A DNA stretch of 64,000 bases from Desulfobacteraceae bacterium (GTDB lineage Bacteria > Desulfobacterota > Desulfobacteria > Desulfobacterales > Desulfobacteraceae): assembly GCA_016744295.1 (NCBI GenBank), contig JADGEQ010000012.1, positions 62,001-126,000 of the forward strand, in the 5' to 3' direction. Position 1 is the first letter of the stretch; each line of letters opens with the position of its first letter. Shown here piece by piece: positions 10,311 to 21,600 of the stretch. The position numbers and the translations under genes were made by a program. The notes beneath the pieces were generated by a model. That model did not search any database. It saw only the letters and a program-made list of their open reading frames with translations, and was not told the origin of the DNA.

Positions 10311-10367
10311 CAAGGGACTGGTTCAACTCCCTATCCTTTGCAACTTCAAACCAGCCTTATTCTCTTT
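10311..10367. repeat. Degenerate copy of a piece of the FN3 gene
   Basis: The first 19 bases (CAAGGGACTGGTTCAACTC) are identical to 12251-12269, and 10342-10367 matches 12304-12329 at 24 of 26 positions. A 19-base internal stretch of the source (12285-12303) is missing, so the copy cannot be translated as the original. Same orientation as the source, about 1.9 kb away. Confidence 0.8.
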
Positions 10368-10372
10368 GATTC

Positions 10373-10535
10373 GCCTGTACAGGAAGGAATGATTTTATTT
10401 TTTTTGATAAATGGATCGGAAATATTTGGGGTATCAAATTGATTCATTTATAATGAATTATCTATAAATTTATTGAAAATAAACCCTTTTATGAAGAATC
10501 AACCCTTATCAAATCTCACAACAGGATCTGATAAG
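10373..10535. repeat. Copy 2 of the 163-bp amidase promoter/start segment
   Basis: Same length and orientation as 739-901. It includes the amidase-type ATG (10447 on the minus strand) and 25 codons, then the homology stops abruptly, so it is a promoter/start fragment without a gene body. The inverted repeat at its right end is retained with one mismatch. Confidence 0.85.
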
Positions 10536-10595
10536 CTAGCATGGTCCTATATTGGCATTAATTAAACGCTTACCTGAAGAATGACAAGAGGAAGA

Positions 10596-12602
10596 TCAAG
10601 GCACGTTCAACTCCCGACTCACACTCTCAGTCTTATTGGTTGACTGATCCCAGACAACAACCCGGTAGAAGTAACGTTTGCCCTTTTGAACATGAACATC
10701 GGTATAGGTGGAATCACGAACCCGATCCCGATTAATTCGGATAAAGTCACGATTATTGCGACTGCGAAGAACATCGAATCCAGCCAGATCTTTATCCTTT
10801 GAGATCATCGTCAATACAACTGTCTTTTTATGCATGGCAGCGGTAAAACGGGTAATATTCGGAGGTTGATGGTCGAGAACCTGCAGATTAAGCGGATTTG
10901 AGGAGTTGGACTCATTGCCGGATTTATCCACCGCAGTGACTGAATAGATGACGCTTTTTGCAACGGGAGGATGGGCATCCACAAAGGATGGCAGCCCAAC
11001 AAGCTTGCTGGTAATTTTTTGCCGCTTACCCTCCACCGATCTATAAATATTATAACCGGCAAGGTCATATACATCCACAGGGTTCCAGGTGAGAGCAACA
11101 TTGCCCCCCCGCACCGAAGAACCGGTAAAACTCGGAGCACGGGGTGGCGTGACATCAGGAAGCTGCACCTTGACCGTCTTGGAGGGGGCGGATTCATTAT
11201 AATGGGTATCAACGGCGGAAATCCTATAATAATAGGGATAACGGGACAAATTTTTGGTCAAGATATCGTCGTACAATGGATCCGCAACCAGCTCATCGTT
11301 GATCAAGGCCCAGTCAATATTATCGGGCCGCGTGGTTCGGTAGATCCGATACCCCAGCAGATCCTTTGCTGTGACGCCTTCCCACTGTAGTTTTATGGTG
11401 GCCTTTTTTGCCTCTCCCACAAGATTTTGCACCACCGGGGGCGGGGTGACATCCTTTGCAAGCCCCAGGGAATTCAGAGAGGGTAAAGATTCATACCCTC
11501 CTTTGTTCACCGCCGTGACGGAATAAAAATAATTCAGATCAACCCGAACGCTGGTATCCCGGAAAAAAGTTCCTTGTACCAAATGTTCATTTAATTTGTT
11601 GTCAGCACCTTGGTATTTCTGGGATCGATAAATATTATAGCCCAGGATATCCTGATCAGAAGATGGCTGCCAATTGATATCAATAAAGGTCTCTTTGGCC
11701 TCAACCGTTGGTCGCAAAAGCACAGCAGGATGGGGGTCAACCTTAATCTTCCCCAGGACCGGCAGGGTGAGCGGGCCATCATCAGCAAAAAAATCAACTC
11801 CCCTGACCTTATAAAAAACAGTTTGACCTTGTTTAAGGGTGGTATCTGAATAAAAATAGGGGGCAACATTCATTGTTCCATTGGCGTTCCTGCTGCTCTG
11901 AACCTGTACAGGGGCACTATTTATTTTCTCAAATGTCCCCTCATAGGTATCTGACCGATATATATTAAACATGGTATAGGCTTCGTAACCCTCCCATTTC
12001 AGCCCAACCCCCCAATCAAAACGATGGGCCTGAACATCCCAGAGCATGGGCATTTCCGGCTGGTCAGTTAAATTAACACCGCGCTCCTGGGTAAATACAA
12101 CCTCCTTACCCCTGTATACCTCCAGGGTGTAGACCACAGTGTTCATATCACCAGGGGGCTTGTCCTCATAATATTGTCCAAGGGCCCTGGCAATCTCAGG
12201 TTTCATCACCGAGATATATGTTAGCATACTCAAACGATTATCATTCTGGGCAAGGGACTGGTTCAACTCATTCCTGTTGTTTGCTGTTTCAAAGGGAAAC
12301 ATCAACTTCAACCCAGCCTTATTGTCTTTAAGCACCATTTTAGCCTGCTCAAAATCAAGCCTCTGCAGCCGGGCAAGCTGCTTTTTTTGATCAAGATGCC
12401 CCCCGGGAGCCCGCCAAAGAACATAGGTATAATCAAAGGTTCTGTCCGTAACCATCCACCGCAGCTTCACACCCTGGGCTGTATTTTTAATTTCAAAAAT
12501 AAGGGAGGGCTCTTCGGCGCCAAGGGCAACCCCGGAAAAACCCGTGAACAAAAGACATATAAGAAAGAATCCTAGTATCATTTTCAGTAGTATCGTTTTC
12601 AT
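10596..12602 (-). CDS. Exported protein with about five fibronectin type III domains
   Basis: 668 residues from the ATG at 12602, which has AAGGTG six bases upstream; this ribosome site lies inside the end of the preceding giant gene, 5 bp away. A signal peptide (LLKMILGFFLICLLFTGFSG...LGA) is followed by a non-repetitive region to about 190, then roughly five FN3 modules (about 200-290, 300-385, 395-485, 490-580, 585-665). These carry the recurring GYNIYRS / YFYSVTAVDKSGNES pattern and DVTPP linkers. Likely a surface or periplasmic binding/scaffold protein made with the giant protein. A fragment of its DNA is duplicated at 10311-10367. No enzyme motif is visible. Confidence 0.85.
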   Translation of the reverse strand: MKTILLKMILGFFLICLLFTGFSGVALGAEEPSLIFEIKNTAQGVKLRWMVTDRTFDYTYVLWRAPGGHLDQKKQLARLQRLDFEQAKMVLKDNKAGLKLMFPFETANNRNELNQSLAQNDNRLSMLTYISVMKPEIARALGQYYEDKPPGDMNTVVYTLEVYRGKEVVFTQERGVNLTDQPEMPMLWDVQAHRFDWGVGLKWEGYEAYTMFNIYRSDTYEGTFEKINSAPVQVQSSRNANGTMNVAPYFYSDTTLKQGQTVFYKVRGVDFFADDGPLTLPVLGKIKVDPHPAVLLRPTVEAKETFIDINWQPSSDQDILGYNIYRSQKYQGADNKLNEHLVQGTFFRDTSVRVDLNYFYSVTAVNKGGYESLPSLNSLGLAKDVTPPPVVQNLVGEAKKATIKLQWEGVTAKDLLGYRIYRTTRPDNIDWALINDELVADPLYDDILTKNLSRYPYYYRISAVDTHYNESAPSKTVKVQLPDVTPPRAPSFTGSSVRGGNVALTWNPVDVYDLAGYNIYRSVEGKRQKITSKLVGLPSFVDAHPPVAKSVIYSVTAVDKSGNESNSSNPLNLQVLDHQPPNITRFTAAMHKKTVVLTMISKDKDLAGFDVLRSRNNRDFIRINRDRVRDSTYTDVHVQKGKRYFYRVVVWDQSTNKTESVSRELNVP

Positions 12603-12607
12603 AGTTA

Positions 12608-15600
12608 TCACCTTATCGGATTGCCATTGGCATCTTGTAATTCATCTGTACGATCACTGGATGCAGGGCGGGAAGTTCTTAGGGTTGTAATATGGCCGGT
12701 GTAATGCAGAGGCTCACCTCGTTCAAGTCCATATTCCTGACCCGCTCCCTCTTCAGAGGAAGTATTTTGCTCTAAACCACGTTCATACATGCCAACCCTC
12801 CCAACATTAGTCAGTGGAATCCCCCTTGAGCGGTAAAACTCAATCAAACCCACAAAGGTATCGCCGTTAAACGATTCCCGATTCTTGGGGATCAACTCCA
12901 GTCGATGCTCAAGGGATCCAGCCTGGCTGCGTATAACATATTCATCCGGACCAAACACATGGGAAGCCAAGGCCGGTGCTGCAGCTAAAACAACGCCATT
13001 AGAACCACCGAGGGCAATCGCACCATTAAACTCAGGCTCAACCACAACCAAAAACTCAACCTCACTCCAATTCACAGGCGCTTGGGTAGTAAATCGAAAT
13101 TCCAAGGATCTAAACTCTGCCACCGAATGGCGAATAAACGCCTCTTCTTTATAAACATTAAACGCCTCTTCTACCGCAGCAATTTCGGCCTGGGGCCCGG
13201 CACAGCCACGTAACGCCAAGTTGTAAATATACCATTGCGCTTCTTTGTAGGCACCCTTCACACTCTCCCAATCCGCAGGAAACAGATTGGCACTCTCACC
13301 GCCTTCAACACCCCAAAGGTCATGGGGAGAATCAAACTGGCCACAGACACTTCCCTCACGCCACTCAACATGGGTTCCTCCACCCTGTCCCCAGCTTCCA
13401 GGAGGGTCAACAACCGTAACAGGGTACCGCATCGGTTCCAGTGCCATATTGGCCCAGAAAATTTCACTAACAGCTGCCCACACCCTTTCAATCCTGGCCG
13501 CACGAATATCAGCCTGATACGCGTCTTGGTCCACTGTGTAATTCACATAAAAATGCGGATCACTCACGGATTGGGAAATCACCTCCGCCGTGGAATCATA
13601 GGGGACAGCCTCTTCACCTTCTGCAGGCGTCTCAGTGGTGAAGGCGGAAGTGTAAACTTTTTCCTGCTCAGCGCCATTTTTAACCACTTGAATGGTATGC
13701 TCCCCACTCCAATACCAATCATAGGGGACAGGATCTACAAAATCCGTAGAGACAAGAATGTCACCAGACACAGAACCTATCTTCGCCTTGGATAAAGAAT
13801 CCACAGCAACGGGAAGCTTTGTACTGTCTCCCACAGCAACAGGAAGCTTTATACGCTTTGTACTGCCTCCGGAACCAACCTTTTTCTGAACACCACCAGG
13901 CGAACCAGCTGTCTTTACCGCCGATAAAGGAGTCACGGTTGCCGATTGAGCCACAGGAGTTGCCACGGCAGCCACTGCCGACGCCTCTTCACCAGACCCC
14001 TCTTGGCCAGCCCCCTCTTCCCCGGGAGGTTCTACATAGGTAAAAGGATTCTGATAACTGCCATCATCAAGCACGACTGCTGGTAATTTTACCCCTGTAA
14101 CCCCATTTTCAACCATTCGTATTGGTTTTAACGGCGCATCGGGAATAAAGCGATTCATATAACGCATGGATCCCTCCTGCTCATCATAGGTCAACAGGGA
14201 GCCTTCCACATGGCCGGCAATTGCTTGATTTGCTGCATCAATCACCTGTAAATCAACATCTGCTGCTTGCATTAAAGAATTCCAGCTCTGACCATCACGA
14301 ATCGCTTTGGAAACCAGATAAATATTGGTATCCGCGTAAACAGGCTTTGTAGAACGGGTTGGGTACACCTCAAATAATCCCTCCCGAAAGGAGACATTCT
14401 CACTGGTGGTCTCAAAATGAACAACAAGATCCTCATGTTTTATTTCTTCTTGAACCCTGGTCATATCAAAGTCTTGGGAAGAAGCCGAATAACCATCCCG
14501 GCCCTCCCATCTACACAGGGTCAGCCGGGCCTTATAGACAAAATCACCACCAGCATATAAAATATTTTGTGGGGTATACTGCAATTTAGTTGTCCCTATT
14601 TTTCCACCGGCAACGCTGTATTTCGCAGCATCAATCCCCCCCATATCCATATAGAATCTAAGAGAGTTATCCCAGGTATCCTGTCGATCTGTCAGGTCAA
14701 CATAGGTTCTCGCCGCAATGCTGTTACTGCCCCCAACCCTTTCCACCATCAGAACATACCAGTTACCATCATCATATCTAAACGGTTCCTGGATGGGAAT
14801 AGTGGTATTGATGTTGATACTATCAACACGACTTACCCCTGTTGCCCCCTCTTCGGGCAAGGAATAGGCGATAAGCGGCATGGCTTCAATGCCCTGATCG
14901 GCAATGCCGGGTGGGGGGTTGTCAGGGTAAGTAAAGGTCATATCCCATGTGCCGGAAATCGTCCCCCACAAAAAAGAGTAACGCGCTTTGCCATGGAGAC
15001 CAATATAAACGGGAGGTGCCTTAAATTGGCCACCCAGCTCGGCATAGGCACTGATGATTTCATAATCGTCACCAGCCACATGAACACCGGCCTCCAGGCC
15101 AATCCAGATTTTACCTTTAGCATCGATGTAAAAAGGGTAGACACCAGCAGCAAGGTCAACTTCGGCCCCCCCATAGAGTCGTCCGTAGAAAATCCAGGCA
15201 CTACCTTTTAGATCAAATTGCTTGCGCACACCCATGGCAAGACCACCCCGATCAATCTGCAAATATCCCTGGCCACCCAAATACTTTAAGACCGTTGCAC
15301 TTAATGGCGTCTTTTTAGAGCCAAAATAAATATGCCAATCATTCTGGGCAAAAAGGATGTCCACTTGACCGTTGGCTGCCACCACTTCAATATCACTCAC
15401 CGATTTGCTGAAGTTTAAGCCGGCTTCAATATGAAATATGGCAGGACTGCCACCCAGTTCAATGGTCCCTTCTATGTGGGGAGAAACCCCTGGATTACGG
15501 CCCTCCATAATCCATGATTTACCACCAAGTACAACCCTGGCGTTGGAATCAACAGACAAAGAAAATTGGCCATACCACGACTCAGCATTATCAGTGGAAC

Positions 15601-18600
15601 CAATATCCACAAGAGCCGTTAAGGTTAACAGGGTTCCTTTATGGGCATCAAAGACCACACTATTTTTACTCGGGGTCACTCGCATGTGATAGGCAATACC
15701 GCCCCCCAGGGAATACACCGTTAAGGGAAGAGGGCTTAAAGGTAATCGAGACGGAACTTTGAGTTGTACCTGCCAATACACAAAAGAAGCGGCACCCTCA
15801 CCCTCACTGCCCACCTCAAAAAGTCCTTCCATGCCTTCAAAAAGACCCGCCACCTCCACCGCAAGCCCAGCCTTAAAACGGTCATCCTCAAGGGCTAAGG
15901 TACCCCCCATATCAAAGGCAGGCTTATGGATATCAAGGGTCATCTCTTTGGTAAAGACAACCTTACTTTTATACACTTCAAATCCTGTACCCATTTTTGC
16001 AAGGCTGGCAAGATTCAAATCCCCTGCCACCGCAAGAAACAACCCATCGCCATCCACATACCCAAAGCCAATCTCTTTAATAGCCAGATCAACACCTGCA
16101 AGGCTCACGGTATAGTTCACCTCGGATGAAACGCCGGCACTGTCAATTTTTACGGTGGTGGCGTACACCTCTATTCCGGAAAGGGTCAGCTCGGCGGGCA
16201 GGGCCGACAAAACAGACTCTTTGTTCATGGTAACCTTGGTATCCATGGAAAAATAGAGACCTCCATCCGCCGACTCATAACCTGCCCCAAACTTGCTTAC
16301 CTCCAGGTTTGCAAAACCGGCATTAGCGGTGAACTTCTGGCCGGTTTCACCACCCAGCCCCCATTCATCAACGCCGTCATTATCCAGGGTTAAATGGGCC
16401 GCAACCAAAAGTCCAAAGAATTTTTCCAGGGTGAGTTCCATGCCAAGGCTTCCTGCCGAGAGGGCAAAGCTATTATCAAACTCAAGGGAGGCCTCGGTAA
16501 GAAGCGCCCCAAAGCCAAGACTTGAACTCAGATCAATTGTTTTACCATCGGCAAGGGAAACTTCGCCGAGTATACCTTCGGATGAGAAGGTCAAATCATC
16601 CACATCAAAGACAATCTGTGTCTCTTCATAGGGAATGGCAATGAGGCCACCCACCGTCACGGAGCCCTGGGCGAAATTAAAGGAACCACTGACATTACGC
16701 AGATCAATACTTGTACCCGGCAGGGTGAGTTTTGATCCCTCACCTGCGGCAAAACCATAGGCACCGTCAAGAAAATCAATGGCTGGGGACATGCTGGTTT
16801 TATAGCCTTCCCCGAAGGCAAGACTGCCGTCAAGACCGCCGAGCACAAACATATCGGTAATTTCTTTTTGGGTGGAATCAAAGAGGATGGAAATGCTGGA
16901 GAGAACCGCATCAACGCCATAATTATCATCTTCAACTACATGGAGGGTTTTGGAGCCTGACCAATTCACCGTACCCTGCAAACCGCCGCCTGTAAGCCCA
17001 AGATCGGTTATGGAAACCCCTTCCAGCGCGGGCAGTGCACCCACCGCATTGAAACTGATGGTTCCGCCAAGCACACGACCATAGGGACTACCACCTGCCA
17101 TACCCACTTCAAACCCATCAACAGAAGCGTTAAAGAATTTGGTGTTGATAGGAATAGAGGAATCCGGGGCAAAAACAATGGCACCACTGAGAAATTTCGG
17201 GTTGCTCAGATCCGAGAGATCAAATTGCACATCTTTTATGGTGACCGGTAACTCACCAAGGGCATTTTTATAGCCCTCCGAAGGGATGGCGTCCATAAGG
17301 GCACCAAGATGCAACCCGCCCTCCACCTCAAAACCTGCCTCGTTGGAAAAGGCAATGGAACTGCGCAGGGTGAAATCACCAATGGCAACGGTGAGATTAT
17401 CAGCACCAAAGGACACCAACTCAAAATGGGGTGAATTATGATAGAGCCTGGCTGTTGCTGTAACTTCCTGCCCGGCCATATTGACACCACCGGAAAGAGC
17501 GATCCAGAAACGATTATCCTTTACCCCAAAACCATATTCGCTGAGCAACATGGACATGGAATCATTGATGGCAATGGTTGCTTTGGGAATTTTCTGCATG
17601 CCGAGTCCGGCATCGGCCAGGTCCAACGCATCCTTGTAAATCTTTAACCCGTCAAAATCAAAGGTTTGGGGCAGATCCCCAATGGCCTCATTTTCCAGAG
17701 CCAGATTACCATCAAGATCGACAAAAAAGGGTTCACCACCAAAACCGCCGCCAATGGCAATGGCGTCCAGGGTCAGGGTGGCAAAACCACCAATGGTCAA
17801 CGGCTTGTCAATCTCATCCGCCGTTACGCTAAGCTTGCTAATCCCCTTATTCCCCAAAGCAACACCGACGCCAATGGACAGATTGTCAAACATGGAAAGT
17901 TTAATATCACCGGCAATGGAACCGGAAATGGCATTGGCCGCCACACCAAAGGAGAAAGAGGTAATGTCTGCACCAAAGCCTGCAATCTTAAAACCACTTG
18001 TCAGGCTGCCCAAATCAACATCAACCTCACCCGTGGTGGAAACACCGGAAGCCGACAGCACCAGGGCGTTTGCCTGGGTTAGACCCACAGAACCACCGCC
18101 CAGATCAGATGGCAGCTGAATTTTACCCCAGACTTTCATCCGCTTGTCCTTGAGATAAAGACGGCCGTTAAGCTTGTCAACACTGAAGGAGGTTCCAGGA
18201 ATGGAAAAGGAAAGGCCAGATTGCAGACGCTCTGCCTCTTTTTGTGCCGCCTCACTTAAATCCCCAAGGGTAGCTACACCCCAGGTGATACCGTTATCGG
18301 CAAGCATCCTAAGCTGGGTGACAGGCTCAGCCATGTCATAACCAGGTCCAAGTTCAATGGCGCCATCAAGATCGGTCAGACGAATTTTATCAAGAACATC
18401 TGTTGCCGTGGTATCAACGGCAACAGTTAACTCACTCAAGAAGAGATCAATACCATATTCTCCTGTGAGGACAGGGATCCTTACAGGATCGGCAGTGGCA
18501 TGGTAGGAGGCGGTACCCATAAACCCATCGGGCAAAAGTTCAATATCGGTAAAACTGATTCCTGTTGGTGGCGTGGGCAGATCAATATCCGCCAGCTTCT

Positions 18601-21600
18601 GGATGCTGAAATCACCATCAACCGAAGCACCATCAAAGCCAAAACTCACCGAGCGAATCTCCGCCGAAAAAATGCCAAAATTTGGGGTGAGGGGTTTTTT
18701 GAAGGGCAGGGTCACTGTGCCCGAGGTAATAATTTTATTTTTGAGGTCAACACCAAGATTTGAAAATTCAACCTGTAATTCCCCGGTGAGAGGATCTTTG
18801 AGATCTTCAGGTAAATAGTCGGTCAGAAATCCGGCATTGATGGAACCTGCACCACTGATCTTACCGGCAATGGCCTCTGCACTGGTGCGCAGACTAAAAT
18901 CGCCCAGGGCCAGGTACAAACCCTCAAAACCAAAATCCGAGATCTCGTAGGTGCCGTCCTGAAAGATTTTGGCGGTGAGGGACATTTCGTTATCAAGATA
19001 GGTGGCCTCCCCTTTGAGTCCAAACCACAAGGCGCCATGGTACACCCCGATACCGTACTCTTTCAGGCTTAACTTTGCCGCATTTACAGTAAATGTCGCG
19101 TCCTGGGCCGTATGCCAGCCATCCAGATTGCCGGCAAATTCGATTCCTGATTTAAAGATACGTAACCCGGCAAAATCGATACTCTTCCCATAATCCTTGA
19201 ACAGATCATGGGTGGGGGTGATATTACCATCAATCTCCACATAAAAATTTTCGTTATTTTTTTTGCCTGTTCTCACCCTGGACAGACCAAGGGTGGCAAA
19301 TCCTTTCAGATCAAAACTCTTGTCAATATTGCCTGAATCAATTGTAATTTCCTGGAGACCCTTCTTATCGATGGCAGCTGTTATTGCAATTTGCAACCCG
19401 CCAAACTGGCTGAAATTCAGATCCCCGGCCAGTGTTCCTGAAATATTCCCATGGCTCACATCAAGGCTCAATGCCGTGAGAGTGGTGTCAATACTTGCAA
19501 GGGGAAGGGCGGGAAGATCAGCTGGATCAAAGACCAGCGGCCCACTGGTAGTCAAACCGTTTGCCGCAGATAATGTCAGCGGTTTATCTGCAGGAATAGT
19601 CAGGCTTGCCGACCCCATGGAGGGAGGCAGATAAAGGGTTCCGGCAATGGCTAGGGATTTTTCCTCAAGATCCAGAAAACCACCCAGATCCCCTAGGGAG
19701 AACTGGCCTCCGGGCAAGGTCAAACGGCCAAGGAAGCCCTGGGCAGCTGTGGCGGTATTCCTGCCCCAGGAGATGGCGTTACCCGCAAGCAGTTCAAGGT
19801 CGGGGATTTCAAGACTATTAAAACCTGTACCAAAGAGAAGACCACCTGAAAAAGTTTCCAGACTGACCATATTGGCCAGTGCTTTGCGGGTATCAACAGT
19901 GACTGACAATGCATTTAGATTCAGACCAAAACCATACTCACCTTCCATGATGTTAATGGTACGGCTTCCGGCGTCACCAATGAGATCAATCTCTCCGGCA
20001 ATACCGTCCGCCCCGAGGTAAAGATCTGCAAATGGCAGATCGCTAACAGGCAGTCCAAGACCTTCAAGACTGATGGACCCGTCAATGGAAGCTGAGGATG
20101 TGGTGAACCTAATACCGGCAAATCTCATGGTTACAGGCCCCATAGTTACATCAAGGGGGGTGGCAGGCGTATATCCCACAGATCCCAGTGAAACCGAACG
20201 ATTGGCCAGATCAACCTGAAAATTCTGCAGCTGTACAACCAACTCTTTCGCCTCATTCAATGCACCGGCAGGAAGTTTCTCAATCAAGGTCTGGGGTAAT
20301 CCACCAATATAACCCTGGGTATTATTGGCAATCCTCCCGCCCTCTGCAATGGCATCTTTTCCCACCTTAAGAAAAAAGTCACCCAGGGAAAAATAAATGT
20401 TGGTAAGATCAATTCCTTCAATGTCAGTGGACCCATCATGGAAAACTTTAGCCGTGGCACTGGCGGAGCTCCCCCCAAGGGAAGCCTGCCCCCTAAGACC
20501 CAGCCAAAAAAGGTTATTGTCAACACCAAGACCATATTGGGTGAGTTGGACCATGGCCCCTTCAAAACCTGCGCTGGCACCTGTAATATTGTGCCACCCT
20601 TCTAAATCAGAGGCGATGGCGATGGCATCTCGACCGATGGACAGACCGCTAAAGAGGAGCTGCTCACCAATCCCGTTTATGGAGGTCAAAAGATCATTGG
20701 TTGGGGTGATGGCACCATCCAGTTCAACTTCAAAACTGCTGTTTTCATAGGTGAGGACAGCCTTACTCAAACTAAGTGTTGCAAAACCGCCAACATCCAT
20801 AGAACGACTTCCACCCTCCGGCATAGCTGCCATACGAAGGCTGGACAAACCGGATGCATCAATATCCGCTTCCATATCCAGACCCACATCACCAAAATTG
20901 GTGAGGGTTACCTCTCCTGCCAAAGAACCCGACGGGATATTATTCCTCAAATCCAAGGCCAGGGCCGAAAGCGCGAGTGGGAAGCCTGAAAGATGAAGGG
21001 TTGGCAATGTACCAAGATCAAAGACAATTTCCCCGGCAGTGGAAATACCAGAGGGAGAAAGGGTCAAAGGTTTGTCCCCTGGCAGAAAAACCGAACCGCC
21101 ACCAAACTCAGCCGGAAAATCAAATGCCCCGGACATGGACACAGATTTATCCTGTAAATTGATGGAGCCACCCAGATTACTGATACAAAAATCAGTATTG
21201 GGGATGGTTATTTTACCGGCCAGATCCTGACCGGCCCCGGCAACATCCGAACCTGCGGTTTGTGCTGCTGCGGCAGCATCCGCAATAGCCTTTGTCCCAT
21301 AGGATATCTGGTTTTCAACAAGCTCTAAGTTTGGAATGGTGATGCCGCCATAACCGCTACCAAGAAGTATTTCCCCATCAAGATTGGCAAGGCTTATGGG
21401 AATTTGGTTTGCAGTATTAATATTTACCGACAACTCACTCAATACCAGACTCACCCCATGGGTGCCTGAAATGATTTCAAAATTCTGGACAGGATCACTA
21501 GCCGTTACCAGGGGTAAGGTATAATTAATCGCAGTGGGGGAGAAATTAAGGTTGGTAAAGGGAATTTCAGGTGCAGAAGGGATTACCAGGGTCGGCAGGG

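Larger units (their letters stand above)
10091..10595. other. Intergenic mosaic between the kinase gene and the FN3 gene
   Basis: About 500 bp with no intact gene. The left part (10091-10300) should hold the promoter of the PAS kinase/NtrC operon. The centre is a patchwork of two degenerate copies: 10311-10367 from the FN3 gene and 10373-10535 from the amidase start, only 5 bases apart. The right end (10536-10595) is the 3' flank of the FN3 gene, with no clear terminator. Confidence 0.7.
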
